A stretch of DNA of 64,000 nt from Candidatus Binataceae bacterium (GCA_035508495.1 DATJMX010000010.1:1-64000); one strand, 5' to 3'. Shown: positions 33,881-42,441, numbered from the stretch's first letter. Notes: generated by a model from the letters alone, not told the origin. Program-made: numbers and translations.

Positions 33881-34039
33881 ATGAGCGAATACATGGGGTA
33901 CGAGATCAAGCTGAATGAGAAGACCGGGCGCTACGAGGTTTTCTGGAAGGGGAAAAGATCGGGCGAGACGGATTTCGCGCGCGTTGCCGACGCCGAGGAA
34001 TGGATCGACGATCTGTTCCCGTCCAACCGCACGAGCTGA
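33881..34039 (+). CDS. Small conserved-looking hypothetical protein, 52 residues
   Basis: A short gene between the SDR and the phosphatase. The translation begins MSEYMGYEIKLNEKTGRY and continues through EVFWKGKRSGETDFARVADAEEWIDDLF before the stop. The composition is protein-like (Trp, Tyr, balanced charges), unlike the Arg-rich shadows of this genome. The pattern of a beta-hairpin followed by an A-D-A-E-x-W-I-D helix recalls small proteins that modify or bind larger partners. GAAGG lies seven bases upstream, at the foot of a hairpin. I do not recognise the family. Confidence 0.6.
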   Translation: MSEYMGYEIKLNEKTGRYEVFWKGKRSGETDFARVADAEEWIDDLFPSNRTS

Positions 34040-34059
34040 CTCCAAAGCGATCTTGAACA

Positions 34060-34443
34060 TTGGCTGAGATTTGGGGTGCGAGCGAAGTCCTGCCGGGGCT
34101 TTACGTCGGCGATTTGCAGGACGCGCAGAAATTCGAGGGCGCGATAATCAGCGTCTTGCCCGACGTTCCGGAAGACGAGCCGCCGCACGCGATTCATATG
34201 CCGATCCTGCAAAACGGGCTCGCCACGCTCGACAGCACGGCGGCGCTGATCGACCATTCGCTGAAGCTCGGCCGCCGCGTGCTCGTGCATTGCGAAGAAG
34301 GATGTGAACGCGCGCCGCTGGTCGTCGCATGGTTCCTCAAGACCCGCCGCGGAATGACCTTCGACGAAGCCTACGCGCTTTTGAAAAGCCGCCGCCCAAT
34401 CATAGAAGACCGCCGCCGCTGGCTCGGCATCTATGGGCGCTAA
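34060..34443 (+). CDS. Dual-specificity protein phosphatase
   Basis: A 127-residue phosphatase of the DSP/PTP superfamily. An in-frame stop directly upstream leaves TTG at 34060 as the first start. It opens with the usual EVLPGLYVGDLQDA and has the P-loop VLVHCEEGCERAPLVV (His-Cys-x5-Arg), with the general-acid Asp or Glu probably from the VPEDEPPH loop. It would remove phosphate from proteins, nucleotides or phosphosugars. The following secreted-protein gene begins inside it in another frame. Confidence 0.85.
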   Translation: MAEIWGASEVLPGLYVGDLQDAQKFEGAIISVLPDVPEDEPPHAIHMPILQNGLATLDSTAALIDHSLKLGRRVLVHCEEGCERAPLVVAWFLKTRRGMTFDEAYALLKSRRPIIEDRRRWLGIYGR

Positions 34444-34904
34444 TCGCGCTCGCGGCGATCATCCTTCCGCTTCCATCTAATGCTCGCTCCGAATCCGACG
34501 GCCCGCCATCTTTGTCAAACGCGTCGCTACTCGGTACGTACCTCGTCACGACGACGGTTAAGGCCTACGTAAAGTTTGGCGGAGGGCCGCGGGTCGGCGA
34601 CGGAGAATTACGCTTCGACGGCCGTGGCGGACTCTCAGGTGAGACAACGTTTTTCGACGAGCGACAGAAGATACACGGCACGTATCAAGTGAACGCCGAT
34701 GGAACAGGCACGATGAGCTACACGGCCGATCCGCCGTTCGAATCTCCGGGTGCCATCGAGCTTCAACTGCGAATCTTGAGCAACGACAAGGTCGAGTTCC
34801 AATCGCCGGGCTGGCAGAACCGCGACTGGAGCAGCGTTAACAACCAACTGCATCAGAATAACGGCGGCATAGTTGGCGAACTGCACAAAATCCCCTCTCC
34901 GTGA
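34329..34904 (+). CDS. Hypothetical exported protein with ambiguous start
   Basis: The frame encodes LWALIALAAIILPLPSNARS followed by a mature region of about 140 residues (LLGTYLVTTTVKAYVKFGGGPRVGDGELRFDGRGGLSGE..., GTYQVNADGTGTMSYTADPP) that looks like a small secreted beta-barrel or lipocalin-like fold. The only ATG (34329) lies 115 bases inside the phosphatase gene and would give an unusually long, Pro/Arg-rich n-region; otherwise a CTG near 34419 might be used. The signal peptide and mature part look real, but the start is unresolved. Confidence 0.65.
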   Translation: MVPQDPPRNDLRRSLRAFEKPPPNHRRPPPLARHLWALIALAAIILPLPSNARSESDGPPSLSNASLLGTYLVTTTVKAYVKFGGGPRVGDGELRFDGRGGLSGETTFFDERQKIHGTYQVNADGTGTMSYTADPPFESPGAIELQLRILSNDKVEFQSPGWQNRDWSSVNNQLHQNNGGIVGELHKIPSP

Positions 34905-35021
34905 CCAAGTAGAGGGGTTTTCAGAGAGGACATCGTTGCTGTTGAGTGTGTGTCGGCTGTCGGGCAGGCTGGACCGAGGCTGGGATTGCGCCTATTAGAC
35001 GGATCACCCGAAGGAGATTTC

Positions 35022-35618
35022 ATGAAAACCTGGATCGCTCGCATCTCGCTGATGCTTTTCTTCTTTGCTGCTGCTGCGCCGGCTGCGATGGCCGAGACGT
35101 GGCAGATTGACCCTGCCCATACCAATGTCGAGTTCACGGTGCGCCACATGATGATCTCCAACGTCAAAGGCGAATTTCAGAAGACCAGCGGAACGATTAC
35201 GACCAACGGCAGCGATCCGACTTCGGCGGTGATCGACGCCACGATCGACGCCAATTCGCTCAACACCCGCGTCGAGAAGCGCGACGGGCATCTGAAGAGT
35301 CCCGACTTCCTCGATGTCGCCAAGTATCCGACGATCACATTTAAATCGACGAAAGTTGAAGCCAACGGCACCGGCAAGTGGAAAGTGACGGGCGACCTCA
35401 CGCTGCACGGCGTCACCAAGCCGGTCGTGCTCGACGTCGATGCGCCTGCGGCACCGATCAAGGATCCGATGGGCAATACGCGCGCCGGCGCATCGGCTAC
35501 GACGACCATCAGCCGCAAGGACTACGGACTCACCTGGAACAAAACGATGGATACAGGCGGCGTCATCGTAGGCGACGAGGTCGCGATCTCGATCGACGTC
35601 GAAGCGATCAAGAAATAG
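35022..35618 (+). CDS. YceI-family periplasmic lipid-binding protein
   Basis: A 198-residue protein with AAGGAG upstream of the ATG at 35022. A Sec signal peptide (MKTWIARISLMLFFFAAAA, cleavage after AMA) precedes the YceI lipocalin-like barrel: WQIDPAHTNVEFTVRHMMISNVKGEF, DGHLKSPDFLDVAKYPTITFKST, GDLTLHGVTKPVVLDV and YGLTWNKTMDTGGVIVGDEV. Relatives bind polyisoprenoids and are induced by alkaline, acid or osmotic stress. The full length matches E. coli YceI. It opens the stress-related part of the window. Confidence 0.94.
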   Translation: MKTWIARISLMLFFFAAAAPAAMAETWQIDPAHTNVEFTVRHMMISNVKGEFQKTSGTITTNGSDPTSAVIDATIDANSLNTRVEKRDGHLKSPDFLDVAKYPTITFKSTKVEANGTGKWKVTGDLTLHGVTKPVVLDVDAPAAPIKDPMGNTRAGASATTTISRKDYGLTWNKTMDTGGVIVGDEVAISIDVEAIKK

Positions 35619-35709
35619 CCGGCGCTCAGTCGGGCCGTTTCGCCTCCAATAGCAAGCCTCCGCGCGAGGAGGCGAAGAATCGTCGCGCGGCGCACTTCAG
35701 GAGGAGCAG

Positions 35710-36408
35710 ATGATGAGCCTGTCAAAGCGAGCGACGGCGGAACTGATCGGTACCTTCTGGCTGGTGTTCGGCGGATGCGGCACGGCGGTGATTTCAGCCC
35801 ATTTCCCGCAGGTGGGGGTCGGCCTGCTGGGCGTGGCGCTCGCCTTCGGGCTGACGCTGCTGACGATGGCGTTCGCGATCGGCAACATCTCGGGATGCCA
35901 CATCAATCCGGCGGTCACGATCGGATTGTGGGCTGGAAAGCGCTTTCCGACGGCCGAGGTCGTTCCATATATCGTCGCACAGGTGATCGGCGGAATTATC
36001 GCATCAACTGTTCTCTACGTGATCGCGAGCGGCGCGCCTGGCTTCAGCCTGAGTAACGGCTTCGCCGCCAACGGCTACGGCGCGCATTCACCGGGCGGTT
36101 ACGGATTAGGCTCGGCATTCGTTGCCGAGACGGTACTCACAATGATGTTCGTCTTCGTCATCCTGGGCTCGACCGACAAGCGCGTCGCGATCGGCTTTGC
36201 GCCGATTCCGATCGGTCTGGTCCTGACGCTGATTCATCTCATCAGCATCCCGATCACGAACACGTCGGTGAATCCCGCGCGCAGCACGGGACCCGCGCTG
36301 TACGTCGGCGGATGGGCGCTCGGGCAACTGTGGCTTTTCTGGGTGGCGCCGTTCCTCGGCGCTGCGGTCGGCGGTACCGTTTACAACCTGCTGTTCAGCG
36401 AGCCTTGA
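35710..36408 (+). CDS. aqpZ: Aquaporin Z
   Basis: A 232-residue inner-membrane water channel with AGGAGG before the ATG. Six membrane helices and two half-helices are evident. The NPA motifs are present as [14 protein letters not shown] and [12 protein letters not shown], and the selectivity-filter Arg follows the second NPA. His in the filter ([18 protein letters not shown]) supports a water-specific AqpZ rather than a glycerol facilitator. It is convergent with the antiporter gene, only six bases apart. Confidence 0.95.
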   Translation: MMSLSKRATAELIGTFWLVFGGCGTAVISAHFPQVGVGLLGVALAFGLTLLTMAFAIGNISGCHINPAVTIGLWAGKRFPTAEVVPYIVAQVIGGIIASTVLYVIASGAPGFSLSNGFAANGYGAHSPGGYGLGSAFVAETVLTMMFVFVILGSTDKRVAIGFAPIPIGLVLTLIHLISIPITNTSVNPARSTGPALYVGGWALGQLWLFWVAPFLGAAVGGTVYNLLFSEP

Positions 36409-36414
36409 GATAGG

Positions 36415-38700
36415 TCAGGACTGCGCGCGGCTCAGGTCCGCTTCGGCGACTGATTCTTCGGCGGCTTCGCAGCCCTGCACAAATACGAGTGTTCGCAGGC
36501 CGTCGATGAAGCCGTTGGGCGACAGGTCGATTCGTTCGGCCAGGCTCGTGCTGATGATCACAAGGCCGTTGGGCGCCTGCTTCTGAAGCTGCTCGACGCT
36601 CAGCTCCGACAGGATTTCGGAGTTGACGCGGCGAGGCGCGAGGCGGCTTGCATCGCGCACCATCTGAGATAACTCCGGATCACTTTCGCCGTCAGGGCCG
36701 GGCGCGAGGAGGGCATGAAAATTTATTTTGCGGCGCTCGCCCACGCGCACAGCGAGATCGAGCGCGGCGCGGCCGCTCGGCGAATTGTCGACTACCGCCG
36801 AAATGCGATCGAACGGCCGCTCGGCGCCATGTACCACTACGCCGACGTGAACCGGCACGGCGCGGGCCCGGTCGAGAATCTCGCGCACCACGCCGCCCTT
36901 GAAATCCGAGCCGAACACCGCGCGATGCGATCCGAGCAGCAGCCATCCGATTTGCGGCTGCGCGGCGGTGCTCACGATGTCCCTGGCCGGATCGTCGGTC
37001 CATACCGCCTGCGGCGTGATAACCGCGCCGCGCTCCCACGCGAGGTCGAGCGCGGCTGAGAGCGCGGGCGAGCGCGGCGGCACGCGCTGCTCGGCCTCGC
37101 GCAGCCCGGAGCGCACTCCGCCGGGCGGGATTCGCACGAGAGCCAGCACATGCGGCGGCGGCGCATCGTGAGGCGTAGCCGCGAGCGCGAGCTCGATCAG
37201 ATACGGTACGCCCTCGGGATTCGATACCGGCACGAGCACGGCGCGCCGTTCCGTGCCCACGAGCGCGGGTCGCCGCGGCGCTTGGAACGCGGCTTGCTGG
37301 CCGTCGCGGGCGCCGCGGGTAATCAGGTGAATCGCGGGCGTCGTGGCGAAAGTCGTCACCAGCGCCATGATCACGAGCATCGCGAACAGTTCGAGTGAGA
37401 TCACGTGCAGCTCGAGTCCGATATTGAGTACGATCAGCTCCATCAGGCCGCGCGTGTTCATGAGCGCGCCCAGCGCCGACGCGTCGCGCCATCCGAGTCC
37501 GGTGAGGCGCGCCGCGATCGCGCTGCCGCCGAATTTGCCGAGCGACGCAACGATCACGATAAGGCCGCAGATCGCCCACGCCTCGTATCCGCTGACGAGA
37601 CCGATCTGCGTGCGCAAGCCAGTGAAGGCGAAAAACGCCGGCAACAGCAGAACGACTATGAGATCTTCGAGACGGTCGGTTAACTCGCGGGCGAGACCGC
37701 TGTCGTGCGGGATCACCGCGCCGAGCGCGAAAGCGCCGAAGATTGCATGGATTCCGATGAACTCGGTCGCAAACGACGACAGCAGGAGCATTACGAAGAT
37801 CGCCGCCATCACGCCCTGCGTCAGACGGCCGCGAATACCGTAGACCAGCGACAGCCGCACCATCGCGGGACGGACGAGAAACGCCATCGCGGCGATATAG
37901 CCGAGGGCGAGCGCGATCGTCGTGAGCGCTCCCGTCGCGCGGGCCTGCGCGACACCGACCACGAACGCGAGCAGGCACCATGCAGTGACGTCATCGACGG
38001 CGGCACACGTGAGCGCGATCGCGCCCATGCGGCTGCGATGAATCTTGCGGTCGGTGAGAATGCGCGCCAACACCGGGAACGCCGTTACCGACATCGAAAC
38101 GCCGAGGAAGAGTGAGAACACGGTGAACGGAACGTCGCTCGTCGAGAGCCGCGGATAAAGGAAGAGCGCGAGGATCCCGCCGAGCAGGAACGGCGCGACG
38201 ATACTCGCGTGCGAGATCGCGATCGCCGAATGGCCGCGCTTGCGCATCAGTGCCGGGTCGAGCTCGAGGCCGACCAGGAACATGTAAAGAATCACGCCGA
38301 TCTGCGCGAGGACATTCAGAAAAGGCGCAACCTCAGGCGGCAGCAGGTACGCTGACGCGCCGGGCGCGATCCGGCCGAGCAGCGACGGCCCGAGAAGAAT
38401 ACCCGCAATGATTTCGCCGATGACCGGCGGCTGATGGAGCAAGCGGAAGAGCGTGCCCAACAGGCGTGCCGCTGCGATCACAAGGGCGAGCGCCAGCAGC
38501 ACGTGCAGCACCTCGTTGATCTGGCCGTGCATCACGGCACTGCCGAAGATCTCGGCCGAGCGCGGCGTGGGTGCAGCGATTCGATCGCCGTAGCTGCGAA
38601 CGACGTCGTAGGCGGCGATGACGATGGCGAGCATCGCGCCGTAAGCGAGCCACGGCTTGGCGCCGTCGACCAGCGTTCTACTCATGGTCGCGGACCGCAT
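36415..38700 (-). CDS. Kef-like CPA2 cation/proton antiporter with Usp-like C-terminus
   Basis: A 761-residue inner-membrane protein. After an extra N-terminal membrane helix, the CPA2 exchanger core (about 60-460) shows PPVIGEIIAGILLGPSLLG, GVILYMFLVGLELDPALM, the discontinuous-helix motif TCAAVDDVTAWCLLAFVVG with the transport Asp pair, and LGALMNTRGLMELIVLNIG. The C-terminal 270 residues hold two Usp-like alpha/beta units (VLVPVSNPEGVPYLIELALA; ISAVVDNSPSGRAALDLA) instead of the RCK/TrkA-N domain of KefB/C. This architecture suggests gating by nucleotides. The start could also be the ATG five codons in. Confidence 0.92.
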   Translation of the reverse strand: MRSATMSRTLVDGAKPWLAYGAMLAIVIAAYDVVRSYGDRIAAPTPRSAEIFGSAVMHGQINEVLHVLLALALVIAAARLLGTLFRLLHQPPVIGEIIAGILLGPSLLGRIAPGASAYLLPPEVAPFLNVLAQIGVILYMFLVGLELDPALMRKRGHSAIAISHASIVAPFLLGGILALFLYPRLSTSDVPFTVFSLFLGVSMSVTAFPVLARILTDRKIHRSRMGAIALTCAAVDDVTAWCLLAFVVGVAQARATGALTTIALALGYIAAMAFLVRPAMVRLSLVYGIRGRLTQGVMAAIFVMLLLSSFATEFIGIHAIFGAFALGAVIPHDSGLARELTDRLEDLIVVLLLPAFFAFTGLRTQIGLVSGYEAWAICGLIVIVASLGKFGGSAIAARLTGLGWRDASALGALMNTRGLMELIVLNIGLELHVISLELFAMLVIMALVTTFATTPAIHLITRGARDGQQAAFQAPRRPALVGTERRAVLVPVSNPEGVPYLIELALAATPHDAPPPHVLALVRIPPGGVRSGLREAEQRVPPRSPALSAALDLAWERGAVITPQAVWTDDPARDIVSTAAQPQIGWLLLGSHRAVFGSDFKGGVVREILDRARAVPVHVGVVVHGAERPFDRISAVVDNSPSGRAALDLAVRVGERRKINFHALLAPGPDGESDPELSQMVRDASRLAPRRVNSEILSELSVEQLQKQAPNGLVIISTSLAERIDLSPNGFIDGLRTLVFVQGCEAAEESVAEADLSRAQS

Positions 38701-38849
38701 GCGGGGAATTCTAACAGCGCGCCACGGTCAACAGAACGCGAAGGCTGGATTTGTTCGATTGAAGAGTCAGTGAATTGTGGGCGTCGTCCAGTTGGTCGCC
38801 CGTAGGTTTGTCGTCCCGAGCGACGTTGCGCGCGATGACGAAGCGAACT

Positions 38850-39428
38850 TTACGGTTTCGCCGGGCGCAGTGACGGATCTTTCTTTTTGCGCGGCGAGCG
38901 TTTTTTGGCGAGCTCCGGTTTGACGACGCCGTCCTGGTTGCCGCCTTGCAGGGCTATCACTTCGACGGGAGGGCGTGGTTTGCGGATGGTTGCCACGGTC
39001 TCGGCCAGCTCGATCGCGGGATTGGTCCGCGAACTGCCGGCGTCGATATCGATCACGCGCGCGATATCGCTCATCGAAATGAGGCCGACCAATACGCCCG
39101 CATTGTCGACTACCCCGAGGCGATGGATCTTCGCATCGCGCATTCTTTTCATCGCGAGCGAGATTGTGTCATCCACTGCGCATACGATGATCTTTTTGCT
39201 CATCGAATTCTGAATCGGAATGTGGAAGAGCGGGTGGCCCTGGGTGTACGCGGCCATCGCGATATCGCGATCCGTGACGACACCGACGAGGTGCCGCTCG
39301 AGGTCTACGACCGGCACCCATCCGCAATCGTATTCCCACATTATATGGGCAGCGTCGTTGAGGGTCGCATGAATGGGGCAACTCCTCACCTCGCTCGTCA
39401 TTACATCGCCCACCTTTGTCCGAATCAC
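38850..39428 (-). CDS. Tandem CBS-domain protein
   Basis: A 192-residue soluble protein. Two CBS domains form one Bateman module: VGDVMTSEVRSCPIHATLNDAAHIMWEYDCGWVPVVD with VGVVTDRDIAMAAYTQG, then MSKKIIVCAVDDTISLAMKRMRDAKIHRLGVVD with LVGLISMSDIARV. The tail is Lys-rich (KKRSPRKKKDPSLR). Such proteins bind adenine nucleotides and act as energy or stress sensors. It lies 35 bases downstream of the CYTH gene on the same strand and may share its transcript. Confidence 0.93.
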   Translation of the reverse strand: MIRTKVGDVMTSEVRSCPIHATLNDAAHIMWEYDCGWVPVVDLERHLVGVVTDRDIAMAAYTQGHPLFHIPIQNSMSKKIIVCAVDDTISLAMKRMRDAKIHRLGVVDNAGVLVGLISMSDIARVIDIDAGSSRTNPAIELAETVATIRKPRPPVEVIALQGGNQDGVVKPELAKKRSPRKKKDPSLRPAKP

Positions 39429-39463
39429 CGTGCCTGCTCCTCGCTTTGATGCTGCATAGATTA

Positions 39464-39934
39464 TTACTGATTCCAGGTGCGAAACGGATGCCTGCTCAGG
39501 TTGGAATTATAATAGCGCGGGTCGCCGGTTACTTCGCGATCGATCCAGTCGGGTATCTCGACTGATTCGTTCTCCGACTTGAGCTCGACCTCCGCCACGA
39601 CGAGACCCTCGTTGTCGCCGCGAAAGCGATCCACTTCCCAGACGTGGCCGCTCAGCGGGATGCGATAGCGGATCTTGTCGATCGGCTTCACTTCGCTCAG
39701 GCGATCGAGGATCTCGCGTGCATCGTCGAGGGGGATTTCGTATTCGTACTCATCGCGCGAGGCGCCCTTAGTCGCGCCCTTGATCGTAACGAAGCCCTTG
39801 TCGCCATATATGCGGACGCGGACCGAGAGAGTGGGGCTCGACGCGAGGTACCCCTGACGGATTTCGACGCCCTTGGCGAGCGCGTCGAAGTCGCGCGGCT
39901 TCACCAGGAACTTCCGTTCGATTTCCTTCGCCAT
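39464..39934 (-). CDS. CYTH-domain triphosphatase-like protein
   Basis: A 156-residue CYTH (CyaB/ThTPase-like) tunnel-fold protein. The N-terminal EIERKFLVK (ExExK) is the metal- and phosphate-binding signature, followed by RQGYLASSPTLSVRVRIYGDKGFVTIKG, the Arg/Lys walls, and VVAEVELKSENE. Length and motifs match bacterial members that hydrolyse inorganic tripolyphosphate; class IV adenylate cyclase activity is possible but less common in this form. It is upstream of the CBS gene. Confidence 0.92.
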   Translation of the reverse strand: MAKEIERKFLVKPRDFDALAKGVEIRQGYLASSPTLSVRVRIYGDKGFVTIKGATKGASRDEYEYEIPLDDAREILDRLSEVKPIDKIRYRIPLSGHVWEVDRFRGDNEGLVVAEVELKSENESVEIPDWIDREVTGDPRYYNSNLSRHPFRTWNQ

Positions 39935-40049
39935 AGTTCAGACCCTGAGGCGCAAAGATGTCTCGGGTCAGGTGAAGCTCAGTTTACTGCCTCGAAAGGA
40001 TGAATCCCAATACCAAACGAACTCTGAAAGAGACGACTAAAGGAAAGTG

Positions 40050-41000
40050 TCAAACCGCGGCTGATTCCATCCACTTCGGCGTGATTCCGATGCGCCGGGC
40101 GGTGTCGAGCACGCGATGCGCCTCGCCGAGATCGGTGAAGGCCACGCCACGCACCGGCATCACGGCGAGGTTGACCGGGCATGAGGTCAGGATGTCGTGA
40201 GCGAAGCTGCGCTCGGGCGCATCGGCATACAGGCGAGCGACGGCATCGTGCTCGAACGCGCTGCCGAACAGATGGCGGATGTTCGAGAAGCCGAAGTAGA
40301 GCTGCGGCTCCGCCATCATGATGAGACCGATCAGAGTCGAGATGCGCGCCACGATGACGCAGCTGTTCCACAAGCTGCCGCGGCGCATCAGGTCGATGGC
40401 AGTATCGAGCGGAGGCGTGCCGACGAAGCTTCTGACGGCGCTGATCCTGAAATCGCCGTTGAAGATCGACGTTCCCGGCTCGATCCATCCGTAAGAAGTC
40501 TCGGGCGTGAGTGCCGCCATCCCAAGCATCACGGTCAGCTCGGGGCGTCCATCGATGACGTTGAACGCCGCATCGACGTGCCGCATGAACTCGCGCTCGT
40601 TGCTGAGATAGTGGTCAGATGGCATCACGACCACACTCGCGTCCGGGGTCTTCGCCGCAAGCCGCATCAGCGAGTAGAGCAGGGCCGGCGCCGTGCCGCG
40701 ATTCGACGGCTGCACGACGACATTGCCGTTCGGCATGTCACCCAGCAGCGGTGCGTAGAACGCCTCGTGCTTGCGCGATACTACCGTCAGCGTGTGCTCG
40801 GGCAGGAACGCGAGCGATGCGCGGCGGCGCGTCTGCTCGAGGAGCGTATGCTCCCCGAGCAGGGCGCAGAACTGCTTGGGAACCTCATGGCCGGTGATGG
40901 CACGCGTCAAGGAGGCGAGACGCGTACCATCCCCGCCGGCCATGATAATTGCGTATCGACGATCGCGATGAGTTGCCTTCCCCGCACTGATATTGATCAT
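40050..41000 (-). CDS. Mannose-1-phosphate guanylyltransferase-like nucleotidyltransferase (copy A)
   Basis: A 316-residue protein. The ATG at 41000 has GGAGGG seven bases upstream and is preferred to 41015. The nucleotide loop is IIMAGGDGTRLASLTR; HEVPKQFCALLG, VVVQPSNRGTAPALLYSL, VVMPSDHYL and TSYGWIEPG follow, as in GDP-mannose pyrophosphorylases. However, the FxEKP sugar-phosphate motif is replaced by SFVGTPPL, and the terminal D-x-G-S-W reads TDLGEA. Catalysis may be changed. It is co-directional with a small HTH-like gene 70 bases upstream; the same two-gene module recurs at 55808-57225. Confidence 0.85.
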   Translation of the reverse strand: MINISAGKATHRDRRYAIIMAGGDGTRLASLTRAITGHEVPKQFCALLGEHTLLEQTRRRASLAFLPEHTLTVVSRKHEAFYAPLLGDMPNGNVVVQPSNRGTAPALLYSLMRLAAKTPDASVVVMPSDHYLSNEREFMRHVDAAFNVIDGRPELTVMLGMAALTPETSYGWIEPGTSIFNGDFRISAVRSFVGTPPLDTAIDLMRRGSLWNSCVIVARISTLIGLIMMAEPQLYFGFSNIRHLFGSAFEHDAVARLYADAPERSFAHDILTSCPVNLAVMPVRGVAFTDLGEAHRVLDTARRIGITPKWMESAAV

Positions 41001-41070
41001 GAGGGAGCCCTCCATCCGCCACCGGCCGCGCGAGCACGCATCAGCGATATGAACGCGCAGCCTTTCACCG

Positions 41071-41586
41071 CTAGCCCATACGAGCGTTCCCGATGCCCTG
41101 GAACATCATTGCGCCGCGCCGCGCGCGCTTGCGTGCCGAGCGTCCGGCGCGCACCACCTGGCGGCGGCCGACGGAGCGAAGCTGCTTGGTCGGCAGGTCT
41201 CGGGGGCTCAGAGTCTTGAGTTGCTTGCGCAGCGTGCCGGGCTCGATACCCAACACGTCACAAACTGATTCGAACGAGAAAGGAGTGCGACCGGCGTCGC
41301 GCGCTTCGAACCAGGCCGACACTTCGTCGAACTGTTCACGATCCGCGCGCCGGGTCGAGGTCACATTTTTGACGTAACAACGCACTGCATCTTCGAGCAC
41401 GGCGAATACGAGGCGGGTTTCGCCATCGAGCGATCCTCTGCGCCGTGTCAGATCGTAGAACTGGACAGGGACGAGGAAGTCAGGTTCGAAGCGCGAGCTG
41501 AGCCACGGATCGGGCTGGGTAAGTTCGGAGATGACCGAGTTACCGGCGAATCCGCCGCTGAATTTTTCTACTCCCGCGAAGTCCAT
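41071..41586 (-). CDS. Small HTH-like regulator candidate (module copy A)
   Basis: A 171-residue protein with AAGGAG upstream. The core is LVFAVLEDAVRCYVKN, then EVSAWFEARDAGRTPFSFESVCDVLG and IEPGTLRKQLKTL. The last part has the form of a helix-turn-helix (S-F-E-x-x-C-D-V-L-G-I-E-P-x-x-L-R). The tail is strongly basic (SVGRRQVVRAGRSARKRARRG), which supports nucleic-acid binding. It is homologous along its length to the gene at 55808 and, like it, precedes a nucleotidyltransferase. A strong -24/-12 promoter pattern lies about 60 bases upstream. No named family is recognised. Confidence 0.75.
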   Translation of the reverse strand: MDFAGVEKFSGGFAGNSVISELTQPDPWLSSRFEPDFLVPVQFYDLTRRRGSLDGETRLVFAVLEDAVRCYVKNVTSTRRADREQFDEVSAWFEARDAGRTPFSFESVCDVLGIEPGTLRKQLKTLSPRDLPTKQLRSVGRRQVVRAGRSARKRARRGAMMFQGIGNARMG

Positions 41587-41647
41587 CGATAGAGGTCTCC
41601 TTCACATCATCACTTCCGGCCCTTGTGAAGACCGATTGCGGTTTTTC

Positions 41648-41664
41648 AGCACGCTTTGTGCCAA
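41648..41664 (-). promoter_or_regulatory. Sigma-54 (-24/-12) promoter before module copy A
   Basis: On the minus strand the sequence TTGGCACAAAGCGTGCT has GG at -24 and GC at -12 with exactly ten bases between them and a full TGGCAC. The start point would fall near 41638, about 50 bases before the HTH-like gene. The window encodes an NtrC-type activator, so the required type of activator exists. Confidence 0.7.
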
Positions 41665-42034
41665 TCGGTGGGTCTTGATGTGAAATCCCTGCAAATGCAG
41701 CGATAATTGCGATTTTGATGGTCTTTCAGTCGCTGGCTCCGATTGGCAGCTTAAAAATCGTGAACAGAAAATAGGCATCTGCTGCCAAAGACAACGATTT
41801 CCCGGCCAGATTCGGCGGCTCCATTTCGATCTCATATTGAGACACCGCCCGAAGCATCAGGTTCTTGCGCAGCATCGGGGTTGATGCCGTCCTCGATCGT
41901 TAAATAATTGAAATCAAAGGGATTTCGAGGATCTGACCGCGATGGCTTGTCGCTTGCTGGACTGATCTGGCGGAGCAATCGTGCGGCCTCGCGAGTTTCA
42001 TATTCCGAAGCGTCGGCCCGGTTCGACAAGGCAA

Positions 42035-42373
42035 ATGAAGAACCTGTTCTCGATCAATTCACCGGATTTCATCTTGAACGAGGCCGACCAGAAGGAAATC
42101 CGCACGCGTGCTGCGGAACTCGGCCGTTTCTTCGATGGTGTCACTGGATGCGACGTCGTCCTCGAGGCCTGCGGCTCGCAGCCCAGTCGCCGTGGCGATG
42201 CCTATGGCGTCCACATCCGCGTGTCGGTGCCGGGCGATGAGATGGTGGTGAGCCACCGCGCAAAGCGGGAGCTGCGCGTTGTGATCAAGGAGGCTTTCGA
42301 CGCGACCGGCAGGTGCCTCAAGGACTATGCGCGTGTGATGCGCGCTGAAACGAAATCGGACTGCCAGTCGTGA
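42035..42373 (+). CDS. Short HPF/RaiA-type ribosome hibernation factor
   Basis: A 112-residue protein. The ATG at 42035 has AAGG just upstream; a longer frame from 41981 adds only a basic leader. The fold is that of the S30AE/sigma-54 modulation family: DQKEIRTRAAELGRFFDGVTGCDVVLEA, DAYGVHIRVSVPGDEMVVSHRAK and VVIKEAFDATGRCLKDYARV (beta-alpha-beta-beta-beta-alpha). It lacks the C-terminal dimerisation domain of long HPF, so it would act like E. coli HPF or YfiA on idle ribosomes. Its place beside DksA- and Usp-type genes fits a starvation role. Confidence 0.85.
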   Translation: MKNLFSINSPDFILNEADQKEIRTRAAELGRFFDGVTGCDVVLEACGSQPSRRGDAYGVHIRVSVPGDEMVVSHRAKRELRVVIKEAFDATGRCLKDYARVMRAETKSDCQS

Positions 42374-42441
42374 TTGTGTCGAAGGGACTCAAAGTTCACG
42401 ATCCGAGCTTCCAGCAAGGTCAGTAAAATCAAGGTAAATTT

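Noticed and set aside
36692..37981. A long minus-strand frame (429 codons) within the antiporter gene.
   Set aside because: It is a shifted-frame shadow: Arg/Ala-rich without motifs, while the overlapping frame encodes a complete antiporter.
41832..42029. A 65-residue minus-strand frame with protein-like text (NPFDFNYLTIEDGINPDA) between the HTH-like and HPF genes.
   Set aside because: It starts with TTG, has no ribosome binding site and its start abuts the HPF leader on the other strand. The composition is suggestive but not enough to call it a gene.
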